Source: Phyto melanocephala
Taxonomy: Eukaryota; Arthropoda; Insecta; Diptera; Rhinophoridae
Reading direction: 5' to 3'
NCBI GenBank assembly: GCA_941918925.1
Contig: OW799236.1
Span: forward strand, 103,308,562-103,372,561
DNA length: 64,000 nt
In this document: positions 1 to 12,035 of the stretch, piece after piece
How positions within the stretch are numbered: the stretch's first letter is position 1
Layout of the letters: each line of letters begins with the position of its first letter
Translations under genes and position numbers: made by a program
Notes under the pieces: model-generated
Seen by the model: only the letters and a program-made list of their open reading frames with translations
Databases searched by the model: none
What the model was told of the DNA's origin: nothing

Positions 1-66
1 AAAATTAAAAAAAAAATTTAAAAAAAAAAAATTATTATATATAATTATAATTATTATATATAAAAC

Positions 67-98
<32 letters not shown>

Positions 99-600
99 AA
101 TATAAATAATATATTAAATAAAAAATAAAAAAAAAAATTAAAAAAAATTTTTAAAAAAATTAAAAAAAAATTTTTTTTGGCTCAGCTGGGATTCGATGCC
201 ACGTTTTCTCTAACCAGTATACACGTTTGTATGTATGTATGTTGTTGTTGTAATGTTGTTTTTGTGAAAAAAAAATCGAGGTGGTCGTGGGTTTTTGCTC
301 ATATCTCAATTGTTTATGTACCGATGTTTCTGATTTTCAATACCGATCTACTCCCGAATATTTCCGATATTTTAATACCTTACACGGGTCCAACCTATGT
401 CGGGGGGCTTCAAAAAGTTGATTTCAACATACACACGGACAGACGGTCAGACGGACAGACTGACAGGGCTTAATCGACTCCCCTATTCATAAGCTTTCAG
501 AAAATATATACTTTATGGGGTCGGAAATGAAAATTGTAGAAATTTCACACGGAATGACAAACCTATATATACCCTTTTTCACTGTGTGAAGGGTATAAAA
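1..600 (+). mobile_element. DINE-1-like element, family HINE-B, copy 1 (left end outside window)
   Basis: The first 175 bases are almost pure A/T and match in kind the A-rich middle of the complete copy at 11922-13442. From 177 the text follows that copy: TTTTGGCTCAG, a GTT repeat, then a tandem of ACGGACAGACGG-type units at about 434-465. It continues with ATATATACTTTATGGGGTC and ends in a hairpin-like CCC...GTGTGAAGGGTATAAAA. In DINE-1/INE-1 elements (non-autonomous Helentrons) the GTCY microsatellite near one end and a terminal stem-loop are diagnostic. The 98-codon ORF inside is chance. The left end lies upstream of the window. Confidence 0.8.
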
Positions 601-949
601 ATATATCCTCTGATTTCAAGAAATCAAATAAAACAAAAACTATTATTTAGTAAGAGAAGCCAATTTAGTTTTTATAAAAATTAAATGGCGTATATTTGTT
701 TAAAGTTGTAACTTCATAAAAAAGTTTATTTAATTAGTCTCTAGAAAAGTGTTTATTATTTACAATATCATGCAGTTCATTGGCCATTTTTCAAAAAGAG
801 TTTTTTGTTCGTTATATTAGGTTGGAATAAAAGTCTTTTCCGGACTAAAGCGATAATTGAGAATATTAATATTTTAAAATAATTTAACTAAACAGTGTAA
901 GTGATAAAATTTTAAATTAGAATTGGAAGCTGATTTAAAGTCAATTGGA

Positions 950-1640
950 ATACATAATGGTCGATCTCTGACTGTTTCGTTTGTTTATAAGACTTAACGC
1001 TAAAGTGACGCTGATGTGGGTAAAGAGACATGTGGACATTGATGGAAATGAGGCGGCAAAGAGAGGGGCTGCTTCAGCTTTCTATGGACTGGAACCTAGA
1101 GTTTTTCTAGAGGATGGATTGGTGAGGGCGAAGGTTTTACAATATGTGGAATCACCGAACCCGAGGAGGTGGATAGAGACAACCACATGTTGATAGGTAC
1201 GTATAATGCACAGGAAGCCCCTTGGCAGTAATGCAGTAAGAGTACTTAGGTATGGGTGGAGAACATAGTGCTGGATAAATGCTTTGATCGCAGGGCATGG
1301 TTACTTCAAGTATCACCAGCACAAGATTAAGATTGTGGGGGACGATATTTACAGAATATGCCTTGAGACTGCTAAGACAGCAGCGCATGTGTTGTGCAAG
1401 TATTCTACAATGGCTGGCAACAGGTTTAATGCCACCGGCAAGCACACTTTGAATATGAGTACTCTGAGGGAAATTAGTCTGGGACAGATGCTGGTGATTA
1501 CGAAGAATGCTGCGATGAGGAACGTGGATAATAATCTGTCTACAATTTTAAGTCATAATAGTCTAGAGCTAACGCCTGTGGCGCCAAGCGGCTTGGTGAG
1601 GCAAGTTATACCCCTTTGGTGTCATGGTAATCACTAAGGA
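950..1640 (+). pseudogene. non-LTR retrotransposon relic: RNase H C-terminus and zinc-knuckle tail
   Basis: The peptide around 1002-1080 reads VTLMWVKRHVDIDGNEAA, which matches the end of the RNase H domain of fly non-LTR retrotransposons (usual form V.L.WVPGH..I.GNE.AD). About 100 codons later, in the same frame, comes GHGYFKYHQHKIKI followed by CLETAKTAAHVLCKY. That corresponds to the 'TGH...H' segment and the CxxC/H-C zinc knuckle that follow RNase H in these elements. A TGA at 1191-1193 and further stops between the two parts break the reading frame, and the first cysteine of the knuckle is tyrosine. The reverse transcriptase and endonuclease parts are absent upstream, so this is a 5'-truncated, inactivated copy. 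The clade cannot be assigned from this much. Confidence 0.72.
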
Positions 1641-2414
1641 AAGAAGGGGGTCGAAAAGATGCTATTTTAAAGAAGAGATCTATTTCGGTACTACAATAAA
1701 TATATGTTTATATAAAACTTGTTGCTCAAACAAATACTTTTCTTAAACAATTGTTTCTAAATATGAACTAAATTTTTTAAATTTAAAAAAAACCTTTTTA
1801 TTTTAAATTTAACTTTGAACTTGAAAGAAGTCAAAATAATTGCACGTTTTGTTTTAACATATCAATAGCTAAACATACATTTTAACTAAGAAAAGAAATA
1901 AATTTATTAAATCAAATATTATTAAAATATTTTTTTCATCTCTATATTTGATATCAATTAACGAGAAAAGTTTTTTTTTGTATTACACTTTTTCTTTACA
2001 GATTGAAATAATTATTATTCAGTTGATATGTGAGGAAATTGATTATCTATAGCAAACATACTTACTATCAAGTTTGGATTTGCAAAAGCTTACAAGTTTT
2101 ATAAAAGTTTTATCGACTATGACATTTGGTAATTTCAATTTCCAAACTACATTGATAAATTTGATTCTAGCAATGAGTTATGCGAGTTTAACAATTCCTT
2201 TGATGTTCAGTGTGTGACTTTGGAAATTTATATTTAAATAAAATATTTTTTTACATATTTTGGAAATTGAATTCATGTGGTAAACTGGTTTATATAAAAA
2301 TAGACATAGTTACCATAAACACCATGTTATAAGAAAATAAAAATTAAAAAACTGTTTTATTCTCAAACATTTACTTTATGAATAAATTAAAAACGTTATC
2401 AGTCTGATAAAAAT
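1641..2414. other. A+T-rich spacer, nothing recognised
   Basis: The first part may be the 3' untranslated tail of the retrotransposon relic. I see no coding pattern or repeat structure in the rest. Confidence 0.4.
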
Positions 2415-2416
2415 TA

Positions 2417-3120
2417 CACGCAAAGAAAAAATATGGTTGTGGTAAGCATAATCGAAAAGCAACATACTATGATTGATTTGTATGATTATGATTAAAAATA
2501 ACAATGGTTACCAGTTATCATTATTATGTTTAATTAAAATATCAAGCAATAATCATATGTATGAGTACAATTGAAATCGACAATCTTTGCTTTTTTACAG
2601 CAAATTATTGTCTTTTGCTGTAACATAAACATATTGATTGTACTTACAAATTTAATTGCAATTTTTTTTACCAATATTTGTTAACATTTGCGACTTTATT
2701 TGTAAATTTTCTTTAATTTTTCAAAATTTTTGTTCATTTTTTTGACATCTCAAACTTTTAAAATAATAAAAATTTATTCAGCAAGAAGAAGAACAGCTGA
2801 AATCAAATTATTATTAAAAAAAATCAAAGCTTGATTAATTTGTAATAAAACTGTTATCTCACTTATTGTTTGATGATTATTTTTAATTTTTAATGCTTTT
2901 GAATATAATCATACTATTTTTAAATGATAACCATATTGAAATTTTTACGAAAAGTAAACATTAAATGATACAATTCAAACAAATGCTTGATTATCGTGTC
3001 AAGATATGTGATGAAATGAAACAAAAAAAACTATTACTTGTTTTCGACAACCAAATATTGTTTTAGAAAAAATAATATGACCGTCGTGATCATGTCATAA
3101 CCATGGTTTTTCTTTGCGTG
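2417..3120. mobile_element. 704-bp terminal-inverted-repeat element with TA duplication
   Basis: Left end CACGCAAAGAAAAAATATGG and right end (reverse complement) CACGCAAAGAAAAACCATGG form a nearly perfect inverted repeat of about 20 bp. Both ends are flanked by TA (2415-2416 and 3121-3122), as expected for a Tc1/mariner-type or other TA-targeting transposon. The interior is A+T-rich and has no transposase-like reading frame, so this would be a non-autonomous (MITE-like) element. The superfamily is inference from the TA flanks only. Confidence 0.7.
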
Positions 3121-3122
3121 TA

Positions 3123-6100
3123 TATAAGATAATGGTGACTAAGCTAGTATTTACTATGACAGGGTTAAAGACTAACTGGCAATTAAAAAATATTTATTCC
3201 TTATGACAGTTTTGATCTTCCAAAAAAAGCATGAGCCGAAATAAATTTATAAATCTTAACATAACAGAAACCAATTCACCAAAAACATGTTTAGCAAGAA
3301 CTTTGATGTGAAAAAAAATAAAAAAAATATTCAAAAAGACAGATGTATAGGTTCGACTAAATCATACGTGATGGAAAAGTATAGTAAATTTTAAAAAGAT
3401 TCAGAGTGGACAGTTACCAAAAATTACGTTTTTCATGCTCACAAATTTTAATCAGTACAATCAGTGAAACTTTTTAAAATGTACAGTGAAAATAGTTTAT
3501 TGAATCGTCTGCAATTAACTTCAGCGCCAAATCTGATGATAATTCATAGCAAAGGAAAAAAAAAACTTTTCAAAAAAGTAGTATTCAAGTAATAGCTGTT
3601 ATTGTGTATTGGTATTCGAACTTAATAATAGAATTTTTCTTATATATTGTTAAACTATATAAGTTCTACAACTAAATATTTTGCATTTCATCCTAGAAGC
3701 ATGCTATGCAAAGTGTTGATAACTTAAACATGAATATTACCGATGTACTAAAGTAATATGTAAATGAAATTAAATTAAATTTTACTAATGCAAACTAAAT
3801 TAATGCAATTAAAATCTTATGAAATTTATTCTTTAACAATATATTTATTAGGTTTCTATATACAGTTCCCACCCAAAAATTTTATGGTTTTTATAAGCAG
3901 TGCATACTTCATTTCCACACGGCATTGCATTTATGGCAATGCCTAAATTGTGTACATATGAAAGCAAAACAAAGTATGTATGTCATCTGTACTGCTTATT
4001 TTATAAGAAAATAATAATGACGCGTACTGATGATAAAGAGATTTCTGAAGTGGGGTATTGCATATAAAAATCACGCATCTAGAAGCGATCTTGTAAGCAG
4101 CACTATGTAAGCGACTCAAAAAGCGCTTTGTGCTACTGGTACTTGGAAAATATTCCTAATGAACCTTTTTGCTTGCAAGGATAAAACTCAACAAGATGCT
4201 GTAGCAAAAATTAAATTTGTTGGACCGCCGAAAAAAAATATGTGTTTTAGTTAGAAGTTTATTGTATAGATTTCATTTTTAATTTTTTACTATAAATCAT
4301 TTTATTTGTTCTATTACCAGGCCAATAATGTTACTTTATTTGGGTCATATAGATGACTTTTTAAATGGGTAACACAATCTATGGGATCTAGAATGCGTGT
4401 GCAGCCAGCAATTGAGATATGGCAACAGAAACCCGGATGGTGGTAGTGCTCTAATGAGTGGGATTACGTGTGTGTTTACGAACCTGCAGGTGTCATGATT
4501 AAATTTAATACCCAAGTGTATTGCCTAAATGCAGGATACCACGTAAACCATGACTACTCTTGCATTTGCTACTTTATTTAAAACCCATTCCGTTGTTAAT
4601 AATAAGAATAAACATTAGTGACAGCTGCCAAATTTCAGACTTTCCACTATCGCAAAAAAATACACCAAATTAAAAAAGTGCATTCTTATTAACACACCTT
4701 TTATATTACTAGGCAAATACATTTAATGTAATACAATTGACGCTTTACAATGGAATTTATTCCCTGATGTCCACAATTTTGATACTTTCAAAATCTGTTT
4801 AGTATTTTACGAGTCATAAGTATCTAAAGTTGCTAATAACACGTTAGCCAAGGACATGTTTTTAAAAAAATTATAATGAACAAAGTCATCTGTGTTGATA
4901 CAAATTGTTTTTTTTTTTGTTCCAGGATTTTTATGAATAAATAAAAAAACTTTAGGAATTCTTTAAAAGCAATCCTGGTACGGATATATTAAAAGTTATT
5001 TTTTGTTCTTTGAAAATATTTTATAAATCAACCCAATTCTTTGTTTACTTTGAATTATAATACCCTAACAAAAAGTTGTTTTTTATAACTACACTTTAAG
5101 TTTATATTAATAATTTTTACATATGTAGGTATAATACATTTTTTGGCATGCCATGTTTAATTTATAAATGTGAAATGCTTTCAGACTTCATAATGACTAT
5201 TATTGAAGTCCAACAACTACATGCAAAGGATGTGTGTATCAGGCATGTACAGTAAGCATGTCATGCATTAAATAACTGCAATTTGGAAAAGCATTTAGGT
5301 TAACAGGTATTTGTGCATGCTTAACTATTTATGCAAAAATATAAATAAATAGTTAAAAAAATATTAATATAAAAAGCGGTGAAAAATAACGAAGACAAGA
5401 AAATTTATTGCTTTACTCAAATTTTCAACAAGGTTTGGACATTTATATTCGCTGATTTACCATAATTTTTACAAAACTGTGCACACTTTTGAAACGTATA
5501 GTAAGATTTATAATTTTATTTTGTTTTAAATATGTTAACCTTATTGGCGTATTTATACATATATTTGCTTAAAAGATACTGGCAGTATTTATAAAGATCT
5601 TATTTAAAAAATCTTGTTTAAATTGTCATAAAATATTTCAAATTAAGACAGAAAATATTTCTTTTTACATATTTTTACATACGAAAAGTTCTTTTAGTTT
5701 TAATTAAATTAAAATTTTTACTATATTCCTTATTGCATAATTTATTTAGATGAATATTTTGTAAGATTCAACACAACCAAAAAATCACTTTAGCTAGTTA
5801 ATTATGATTTTATTTACTGCGCATTTTCATTCTTGTATCACTTCACTATCTCATAAAATTTTAATTTTAACTACACAGAAATCTCGTTGTGAAACACAAA
5901 TTCTATGTGGTATCAAAATCTGATATAACAAAGACTTAACACTTGTCATCACTTTTATTAGTAAATTAACAAATGATTAACAATTCTTCAAATGATTAAC
6001 AATTCTTCAGATGCTTCAAATTAACGTGCCAAAATATATTAATTTATTCATCAAAGAATTACAAAGATTTTTAAATTGTTGTGTGAAAAAGACGCTTGCT

Positions 6101-6240
6101 TGAAAATAGACATAAAGTTGTAACATAAATTATTAACATCAATTTATATTTATGCGTCTTTAATTTGAATATCTAAATTGAGAGATAATTACAAAAAAAA
6201 ATATTTTTTGCAGCCACGACATTTCCATTATAGTAAGGAA
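3123..6240. other. A+T-rich spacer, no gene recognised
   Basis: No reading frame with recognisable protein similarity. A small perfect hairpin GGCATTGC-(7)-GCAATGCC lies at 3921-3943. The rest is unremarkable A/T-rich sequence. Confidence 0.5.
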
Positions 6241-6962
6241 AAAAAGATACTTTAATGTTTTTTAAGTAAAACGTAAAATAATAAATTGTTGTGGCAATAT
6301 TTATATCAACAGGTACTTTCTAGTGTAAGTATTTCTTTATTCCGTAAGTAAGAGAAATTGTATGCACAACTGTTAATTTTCGTCACTTTTTTGAATCTTG
6401 TTTATCATTTTTCTATTAATAAATAAAAAATTAAATATACTGGTAAATTTCTATTTTACATACAATAATAATACTTACTTAGTTATTGTAAAAAATTGTA
6501 TTTAATTTTGATCTTCTCATTAAAATTGTACTATTAATTAAACGAATATTTATAGTTTAGTTGGAAAAATATTGTCAAAAATGTAATTCAAATTTTTTAT
6601 TAATTCTAAGAAAATTTTTATTATATTTTTTATATTATTTATTGAAATTGTTTGATATGAAATGACCCATAAAAAAATTCATTGATTATATAACAAGGGA
6701 TATGTGTTCCTTGACATTAATATATCTATGGAAAAAATATTTTTCTTCGTTTTAAAATTAGTTGAGTTATGCTGACAAGTGGGTTTATTTTTGATGAATA
6801 CATACTGCATATATTTATATATTGAAAAGTTAGTTTTAGCATGTTGACATACCGCTTCATTGTATAACTGACCTACCTTGCTATAAAGATTTAACATCAG
6901 CGACTAAATCCTATATACTAATAGATAAATCGATCTCTGTTTCGCTCTTTATGCTCTTATTG

Positions 6963-7611
6963 TGTTAATTTAGTTTATAATCTTTTATTTAGTTTTACTA
7001 TTTAAGTTATTTTTCAGTGAGCTCTTCGAGGAGCTCAACTATGTTTTATTATAAATTTACTTTAGGGAGCTTCTCTAGGAAGCCCTACCAAGTATGGTTA
7101 AAATACAATTGCTTGTTTGATCTTAAAATGATTTCCTTATATACTACTTATGAGAATCTTAAAACTAGTCTAGTGTTGGTTAGTACTTATTCTAAAATTA
7201 TTATTATAATTAAATTACTTGTGTTAGTACTTAAAAATTAGTTGTCAGTCCCACACTGATATACCGTGGAAATGAACAGAAAAATGAATGTAATATGAAG
7301 CGTGCCGATACTGTAATACACACACACACCAATAGTATGGTTTCGTGTGTGTGTTTATATATTTGCGCAAAACGGCAAGAATAACGGCACACAAACACTT
7401 GATATTGTCAAGTGCCGCCAGACGCTTGCCAGATGAATTGAAGTAATACGATCATTTCCCAAGCGCGGCTTATTTCACACACATTTATTTATATTGACAC
7501 AACAGGGTTCATATTACAGTTTACCCAAATAATTGTGAGTTTAGGTACCCTGCGGTACAAATGTGTTTTAAAGTGAAGTGCCCTGTAGTGCTCTATATTA
7601 GCTTCGCTACA
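6963..7611. mobile_element. solo LTR (649 bp) with 4-bp target duplication ATTG
   Basis: The segment starts TGTTAATTTAG and ends CGCTACA, that is TG...CA as in retroviral-type LTRs. It is flanked by ATTG at 6959-6962 and 7612-7615. The matching place in the right duplicated block (about 11456-11470) reads CTCTTATTGCTACACC with a single ATTG, which is the empty site. No internal retrotransposon region is attached, so this is a solo LTR left by LTR-LTR recombination. It contains a near-palindrome GAGCTCTTCGAGGAGCTC at about 7019. A 4-bp duplication suits Ty3/gypsy-like elements, but no coding part is present to confirm the family. Confidence 0.85.
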
Positions 7612-7974
7612 ATTGTTACACCTTTTGAAAGGAACATCTCTGCAGAAATCTAAGTCTTTTTAAAATTTCTTTGATATTAAAAAATGCTACTAGTACATAC
7701 GCAAACCATATATGTATAACAAAACAAAAATTATTTTTGTAAAGCCAGTGTTTCATGAGTATGGTATAAAAGATCTAACCACACAATAACTAAATTACTG
7801 TCAAATAAGTCAGATGATATAGATATCCGGACAACACAGATGCAACACACTGCTAACATCGCTTTCATTCTTTTATAAAAACTTTTTTATTATAAGAAAA
7901 ATGGCTTTCAATCTCATTAAATTTAAAAGAGTATTTGGGTATTACTTTGTTATCATAAAGTACATACTGCCAAT

Positions 7975-8183
7975 AATAGTGCTATATTCGGCCGTGCCGA
8001 ATCTTATATACCCTTCACAACGTGTAGTCATCCTATAACAATTGTTTGTATCACTATTTATCTCATATAAAATACGTACATACATGTAAAAAACATACCA
8101 TTGTAAAATTATAAATTGAGTTTACGTATGTATGTTTCAGAAAAAAAATTACAAAAAAAAAAAAAAAAAATACGTTAAAAACA
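7975..8183 (+). mobile_element. HINE-B copy 2, left fragment only
   Basis: Begins with the ATTCGGCCGTGCCGAAT hairpin and TATACCCTTCACAACGTG, the same left end as the copy at 11922. It runs into an A-rich tract and is cut off at 8183 by the start of a family A element. Its right part does not reappear after that element at 10591, where the duplicated block starts again. Confidence 0.85.
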
Positions 8184-10590
8184 ACAAGTAGGAGCACTAT
8201 ATATTCGGCTGTGCCGAATCTTTTATACCCACCACCAATTTTGCGTACATTTAAAGCACAATATTTATTATTTTGGTAATCGCTATGGAATAATCTCTTA
8301 ATAATAAAATATGTACCACTTTCTTTGTAGAGGGTGGTTAAATTTTAAAGGCCCATGTTTAAGGTGAACCACATCTAAACTTCAACTTCTTTCTTGTATT
8401 TCATGCGACATTTCTCAATCTCGGACTAACTCAATTTGAACCGTGGAAAGATACGCAATCGAGCAACGCTTTTAAATATTAAAGATTTTTATAAAAATGG
8501 GCGTTCAAATCAAAATGCATTTTATGCACTTCGTGATTCTTTTGGTCAACATAATCGTTCGAATTCGTCCACAATCGTGAGAATTGTAAAAAATATTTAA
8601 ATGTCTGCAAAGCAGGTCTGTATGAAATGTGAAAACATCTGTGAATGCCATCTTAGTTCGTTGAATGGGAAACATTGCTGTTTTTCACGATAACGTGGCA
8701 AAAGAGCAAGCAAACTCGACTCACCATCGTGCCCAACAATCGAGCATCAACAGTGTCATTGAAAATTTGGACTATCGGATCGTGGTGTGCCGCCTAGGTT
8801 GGGGGGCCATTTGGCCGATATTTTGTTCCCTATATAATTGAAGCATACAAATATTATCATTATAAAAATAAATGATAATAATTTCATAATAATTTTATTC
8901 AAAATCAACATAGTCCCTTAAAATTAAACCACCCATTATAACTTCCGTATGCTAAATAGTAAAATGTTTTCGTAAATTTAGTCTTTCAATGAAAGTGGCC
9001 GTTAAAATACGCGTGTCAATAAAGTTTCTGCTAATAAATATAACTTAGATATTTCAATATAGTCCTTTAGTATTCCAAAATCTTTATTCATAGAGAATTT
9101 ACATGAATTTAAGAGGAAGAAAGTGAATTTAAGGTTAAATTTTAAGGGCCACAGGGTGATTTAAAATATACATTCTCTGCATTTTTCTAAAACGGGAAAT
9201 TTTGGTAAGATTTTGATTTTTAAACTTCTATAACATTTTGCTTTTAAAAGATTTTCAAACGAAATAAGTTTTGTATAATTTTAAAATTTGTTAGCCATTA
9301 GCACATGAAAATAAATTGTTTATAATGTTGAGATAATTTTTTTTTTACTTAGGCCAAATTTTCCTGAATTCCCATTTTTAATAGAGCATAACTTCAGGAG
9401 AACATAAGCATAAGTTGTTAGCATGCCATCTAGTAGTTGCTAAAACAGTCATCTATCTTGTCATCTTTATCTTATATTTAGCTACAGTACAATAAATGGC
9501 GCAGTGTAAGATGAATAAATGCTAATATATATGACTAATATATTTTTATAAAAATTTAAAGCAAAATGTATGCGTGGCACATCTATTTTCCGTTATAACG
9601 AAGACTTTGACCAAAAAGCCATGTTTGCAAAATTTCAGAATCGTACATATAATTTTATCAGTTTTATTACGTTTTAAATTTAAAATATACATTGTGCGGT
9701 ATAAATTTTTGTACATTTTTATTTATAACTCTTTGCCTAATTCATAGATTTAAGCAATTTTCAGGGAAAAATATTCTTTTAACTCGATAAATATACATTC
9801 GAAGTTTCATGACTCTACGTTTATGCGTCTGGACACAATTCAAAAGTGAAAGTGGTCGTTATAGTAGGCGTGTCAAAGTTGTTTTTGCTAATGAGTACAA
9901 CTTAGTTGTTTCAATATACGCCTTTATTATTCCAAAATCTTTATTAATAGAGAAATTATATGAATTTTAGTTAAAACGTTATATGGGAGGTGGGAGTAAA
10001 AGTGGGCGTGGCACATTGATTTGCCGTTACAAGAAAGCGTGTTACCAAAAAGCAAAGTGTGCAAAATTTCAGAGTCGTACATTCAATTTTGTTGCTTTTA
10101 TGACGTTTTTGTTTTTAAATATACCGAAAAATACACTGTTCGGTATAAACTTACGTACATTTTGATCGATAACTCCTCTTCTAATGCATGGATTTAGACA
10201 ATTTTCGGGGCAAATTATTGTCTATACCCAGGAATTGGACACAATTCCATTTTATTCGATGTTCGAAGGACACGGTTTTTTCGACCTACTCTTGCTTTTC
10301 GAGCTATAACTCTCTTCCTAATATTCTGATTTAACCCGTTTTCGATACAAAACAAACCTTGTCTGTAAGAAAGATTCTGGCAAAATTTGAGCCCCCTAGC
10401 TTTTTCGGTGCGACCTCTATCGTGCTTTCAACAGACGGACAGACGGACGGACATAGCTAGATCGTCATAAAATCAAACCCCGATTCAGAATATATATACT
10501 TTATGGGGTTTAAAATGGATATTTCTATGTGTTACAAACGGCATGACAAAATGAATATACCCCCACCATTTTTTTGGTGGCGGGTATAAA
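8184..10590 (+). mobile_element. DINE-1-like composite element, family HINE-A, copy 1
   Basis: Starts ACAAGTAGGAGCACTATA, then an ATTCGGCTGTGCCGAAT hairpin and TTTTATACCCACCACC. It ends with an ACAGACGGACAGACGGACGG core, ATATATACTTTATGGGGT and the CCACCATTTTTTTGGTGG hairpin followed by CGGGTATAAAA. The ends form short subterminal inverted repeats (TATACCC[A/G]CCACC). This is the architecture of DINE-1/INE-1 elements, non-autonomous Helentrons of flies. The 2.4-kb interior holds an internally deleted mariner (8330-8936), an approximately 850-bp region shared with copies 3, 4 and 6, and a single 287-bp-type monomer at about 9853. It separates the two copies of the large duplicated block. Confidence 0.87.
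8330..8936 (+). mobile_element. internally deleted mariner inside HINE-A copy 1
   Basis: Ends GGGTGGTTAAATTTTAAGG and, reversed, GGGTGGTTTAATTTTAAGGG form an inverted repeat; TA dinucleotides lie at 8328-8329 and 8937-8938. Inside, conceptual translation gives the start of a mariner-type transposase (IVRIVKN helix-turn-helix edge, then a NIAVFHDNVAKEQA-like piece with QQ.SI). It then jumps directly to the C-terminal tail (VIENLD...RLGWG.. followed by LADILF-like residues). The catalytic DDE core is missing, and stops and frameshifts are present, so the element could only have moved with transposase made elsewhere. Confidence 0.78.
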
Positions 10591-12035
10591 AAGATACTTT
10601 AATTTGTTGAAGTAAAACGTAAAATAATAAATTGTTGTGGCAATACTTATATCAGCAAATACTTTTTAGTGTAAGTATTTCCTTATTCTGTAAATTTTAG
10701 AAATTGTATGCACAATTGTAAATTTTCGTCTTTTTTTAAATCTTGTTTATCATTTTTCTATTAATAAATAAAAATTAAATATAATGGTAAATTTCTCTTT
10801 TACATACAAAATTAATACTTATAAAGTAAGTAACTAATTAAGTATTTATGTAAGACGTAGATATGTTTTTATTCTTTTTTCAAAGAAAAAATTAAATATT
10901 CATTTCAGTTATGAAGTCAGTATAAAAAATTGTATTTAATTTTGCTCTTCTCATAAAAGTTGTACTATTAATCAAATGAATATTTATAGTTTAGTTTGAA
11001 AAATATTTCCAAAAATTTCAGTTAAACATTTTTTTTAGAATTTCTATAAATTTTAATAATTATTTTAGTTTATTCAGGTAAGAATTTAATTGAAATTTTT
11101 GACTAATTCTAATAAAATTGTTATTATATTTTTTATATTATTAATTGAAATTGTTTGATATGAAATGACCCATAAAAAAATTCATTGATGATATAACAAG
11201 GGATATGTGTTCCTTGACATTAAGATATCTATGAAAAAAATATTTTTCTTCGTTTTAAAATTAGTTGAGTTATGCTGACAAGTGGGCTTATTTTTGATGA
11301 ACACATACTGCATATATTAATATATTGAAAAGTTAGTTTTAGCATGTTGACAAACTGCTTCATTGTATAACTTGCCTACCTTGCTATAAAGATTTAACAT
11401 CAGCGACTAAATCCTATATATTAATAGACAAATCGATCTTTGTTTCGCACTTTTTGCTCTTATTGCTACACCTTTTGAAATGAATATCTCTGAAGATATG
11501 CCAAATCTTAGCCTTTCTAAAATTTGTCTAATATTTTCGAAGTTATATGAATTTTAGAATGCTACTAGTACATACGGAAACCATATATGTATAACAAAAC
11601 AAAAATTATTTTTGAAAAGCCAGTGTTTCATGAGTATGGTATAAAAAACCTAACCACACATTAACTAAATTACTGTCAAATAAGTCAGATGATATAGATA
11701 TCCGAACAACACAGATGCAACACACTGCTAACATCGCTTCCATTCTTTTAAAAAAACTTTTTTATTATGAGAAAAATGGCTTTCAATCTCATTAAATTGA
11801 AAAGAATATTTGGGTATTACTTTATTATCAAAAAATACATACTGCCAATAATATGTCTTTCGCTTATAGAATTAAACATTCAAAAATAGAATTAAACATT
11901 GAAAAATAGAATCAAACCGAAACAAGTAACAGGTTTATTTTCGGCCGTGCCGAATCTTATATGCCCTTCACAACGTGTAGTCATGCAATAACAATTGTTT
12001 GTATCACCATTCATCTCATATAAAATACGTACATA
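10591..12035. repeat. right copy of the large duplicated block
   Basis: Parallel to 6241-8183 from AAAAAGATACTTTAAT onward. It lacks the solo LTR and preserves the empty target (CTTATTGCTACACC). Relative to the left copy it has about 90 extra bases near 10830-10915 and about 85 extra near 11010-11095. The block runs on into a HINE-B element that is complete to its right end at 13442. Confidence 0.88.
11865..11918 (+). repeat. short minisatellite, about 19-bp unit
   Basis: Units of the form ATAGAATTAAACATTCAAAA occur about two and a half times just left of a HINE-B element. The array is absent from the corresponding point of the left duplicated block. Confidence 0.7.

Larger units (their letters stand above)
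6241..8183. repeat. left copy of a large duplicated block
   Basis: Starting at AAAAAGATACTTTAAT (6241) the sequence runs parallel to 10591-12035, with frequent substitutions and several indels of 80-90 bases. Good anchors are GTGGCAATATTTATATCA, GAAATGACCCATAAAAAAAT, TAGTTGAGTTATGCTGACA and ATAACAAGGGATATGTGTT. The copy contains an extra 653 bases, the solo LTR plus its target duplication, and ends inside the left part of a HINE-B element. The right copy continues through a full HINE-B. The visible divergence makes the duplication old. Confidence 0.88.

Noticed and set aside
177..473. 98-codon plus-strand frame near the window start
   Set aside because: Lies entirely in the right part of a HINE-B element, and the equivalent frame is not kept in the copy at 13030-13440.
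820..850. TTAGGTTGGAATAAAAGTC read as a possible mariner terminal repeat
   Set aside because: No matching inverted end, TA duplication or transposase trace nearby.
9983..10165. 60-61-codon frames MGGG(S/R)KSGRGTLICRYKKAC at 9983, 21419 and 47910, apparently a conserved small protein
   Set aside because: They recur because they lie in the same part of HINE-A copies; the conservation is that of the repeat, and frames in other copies are broken.
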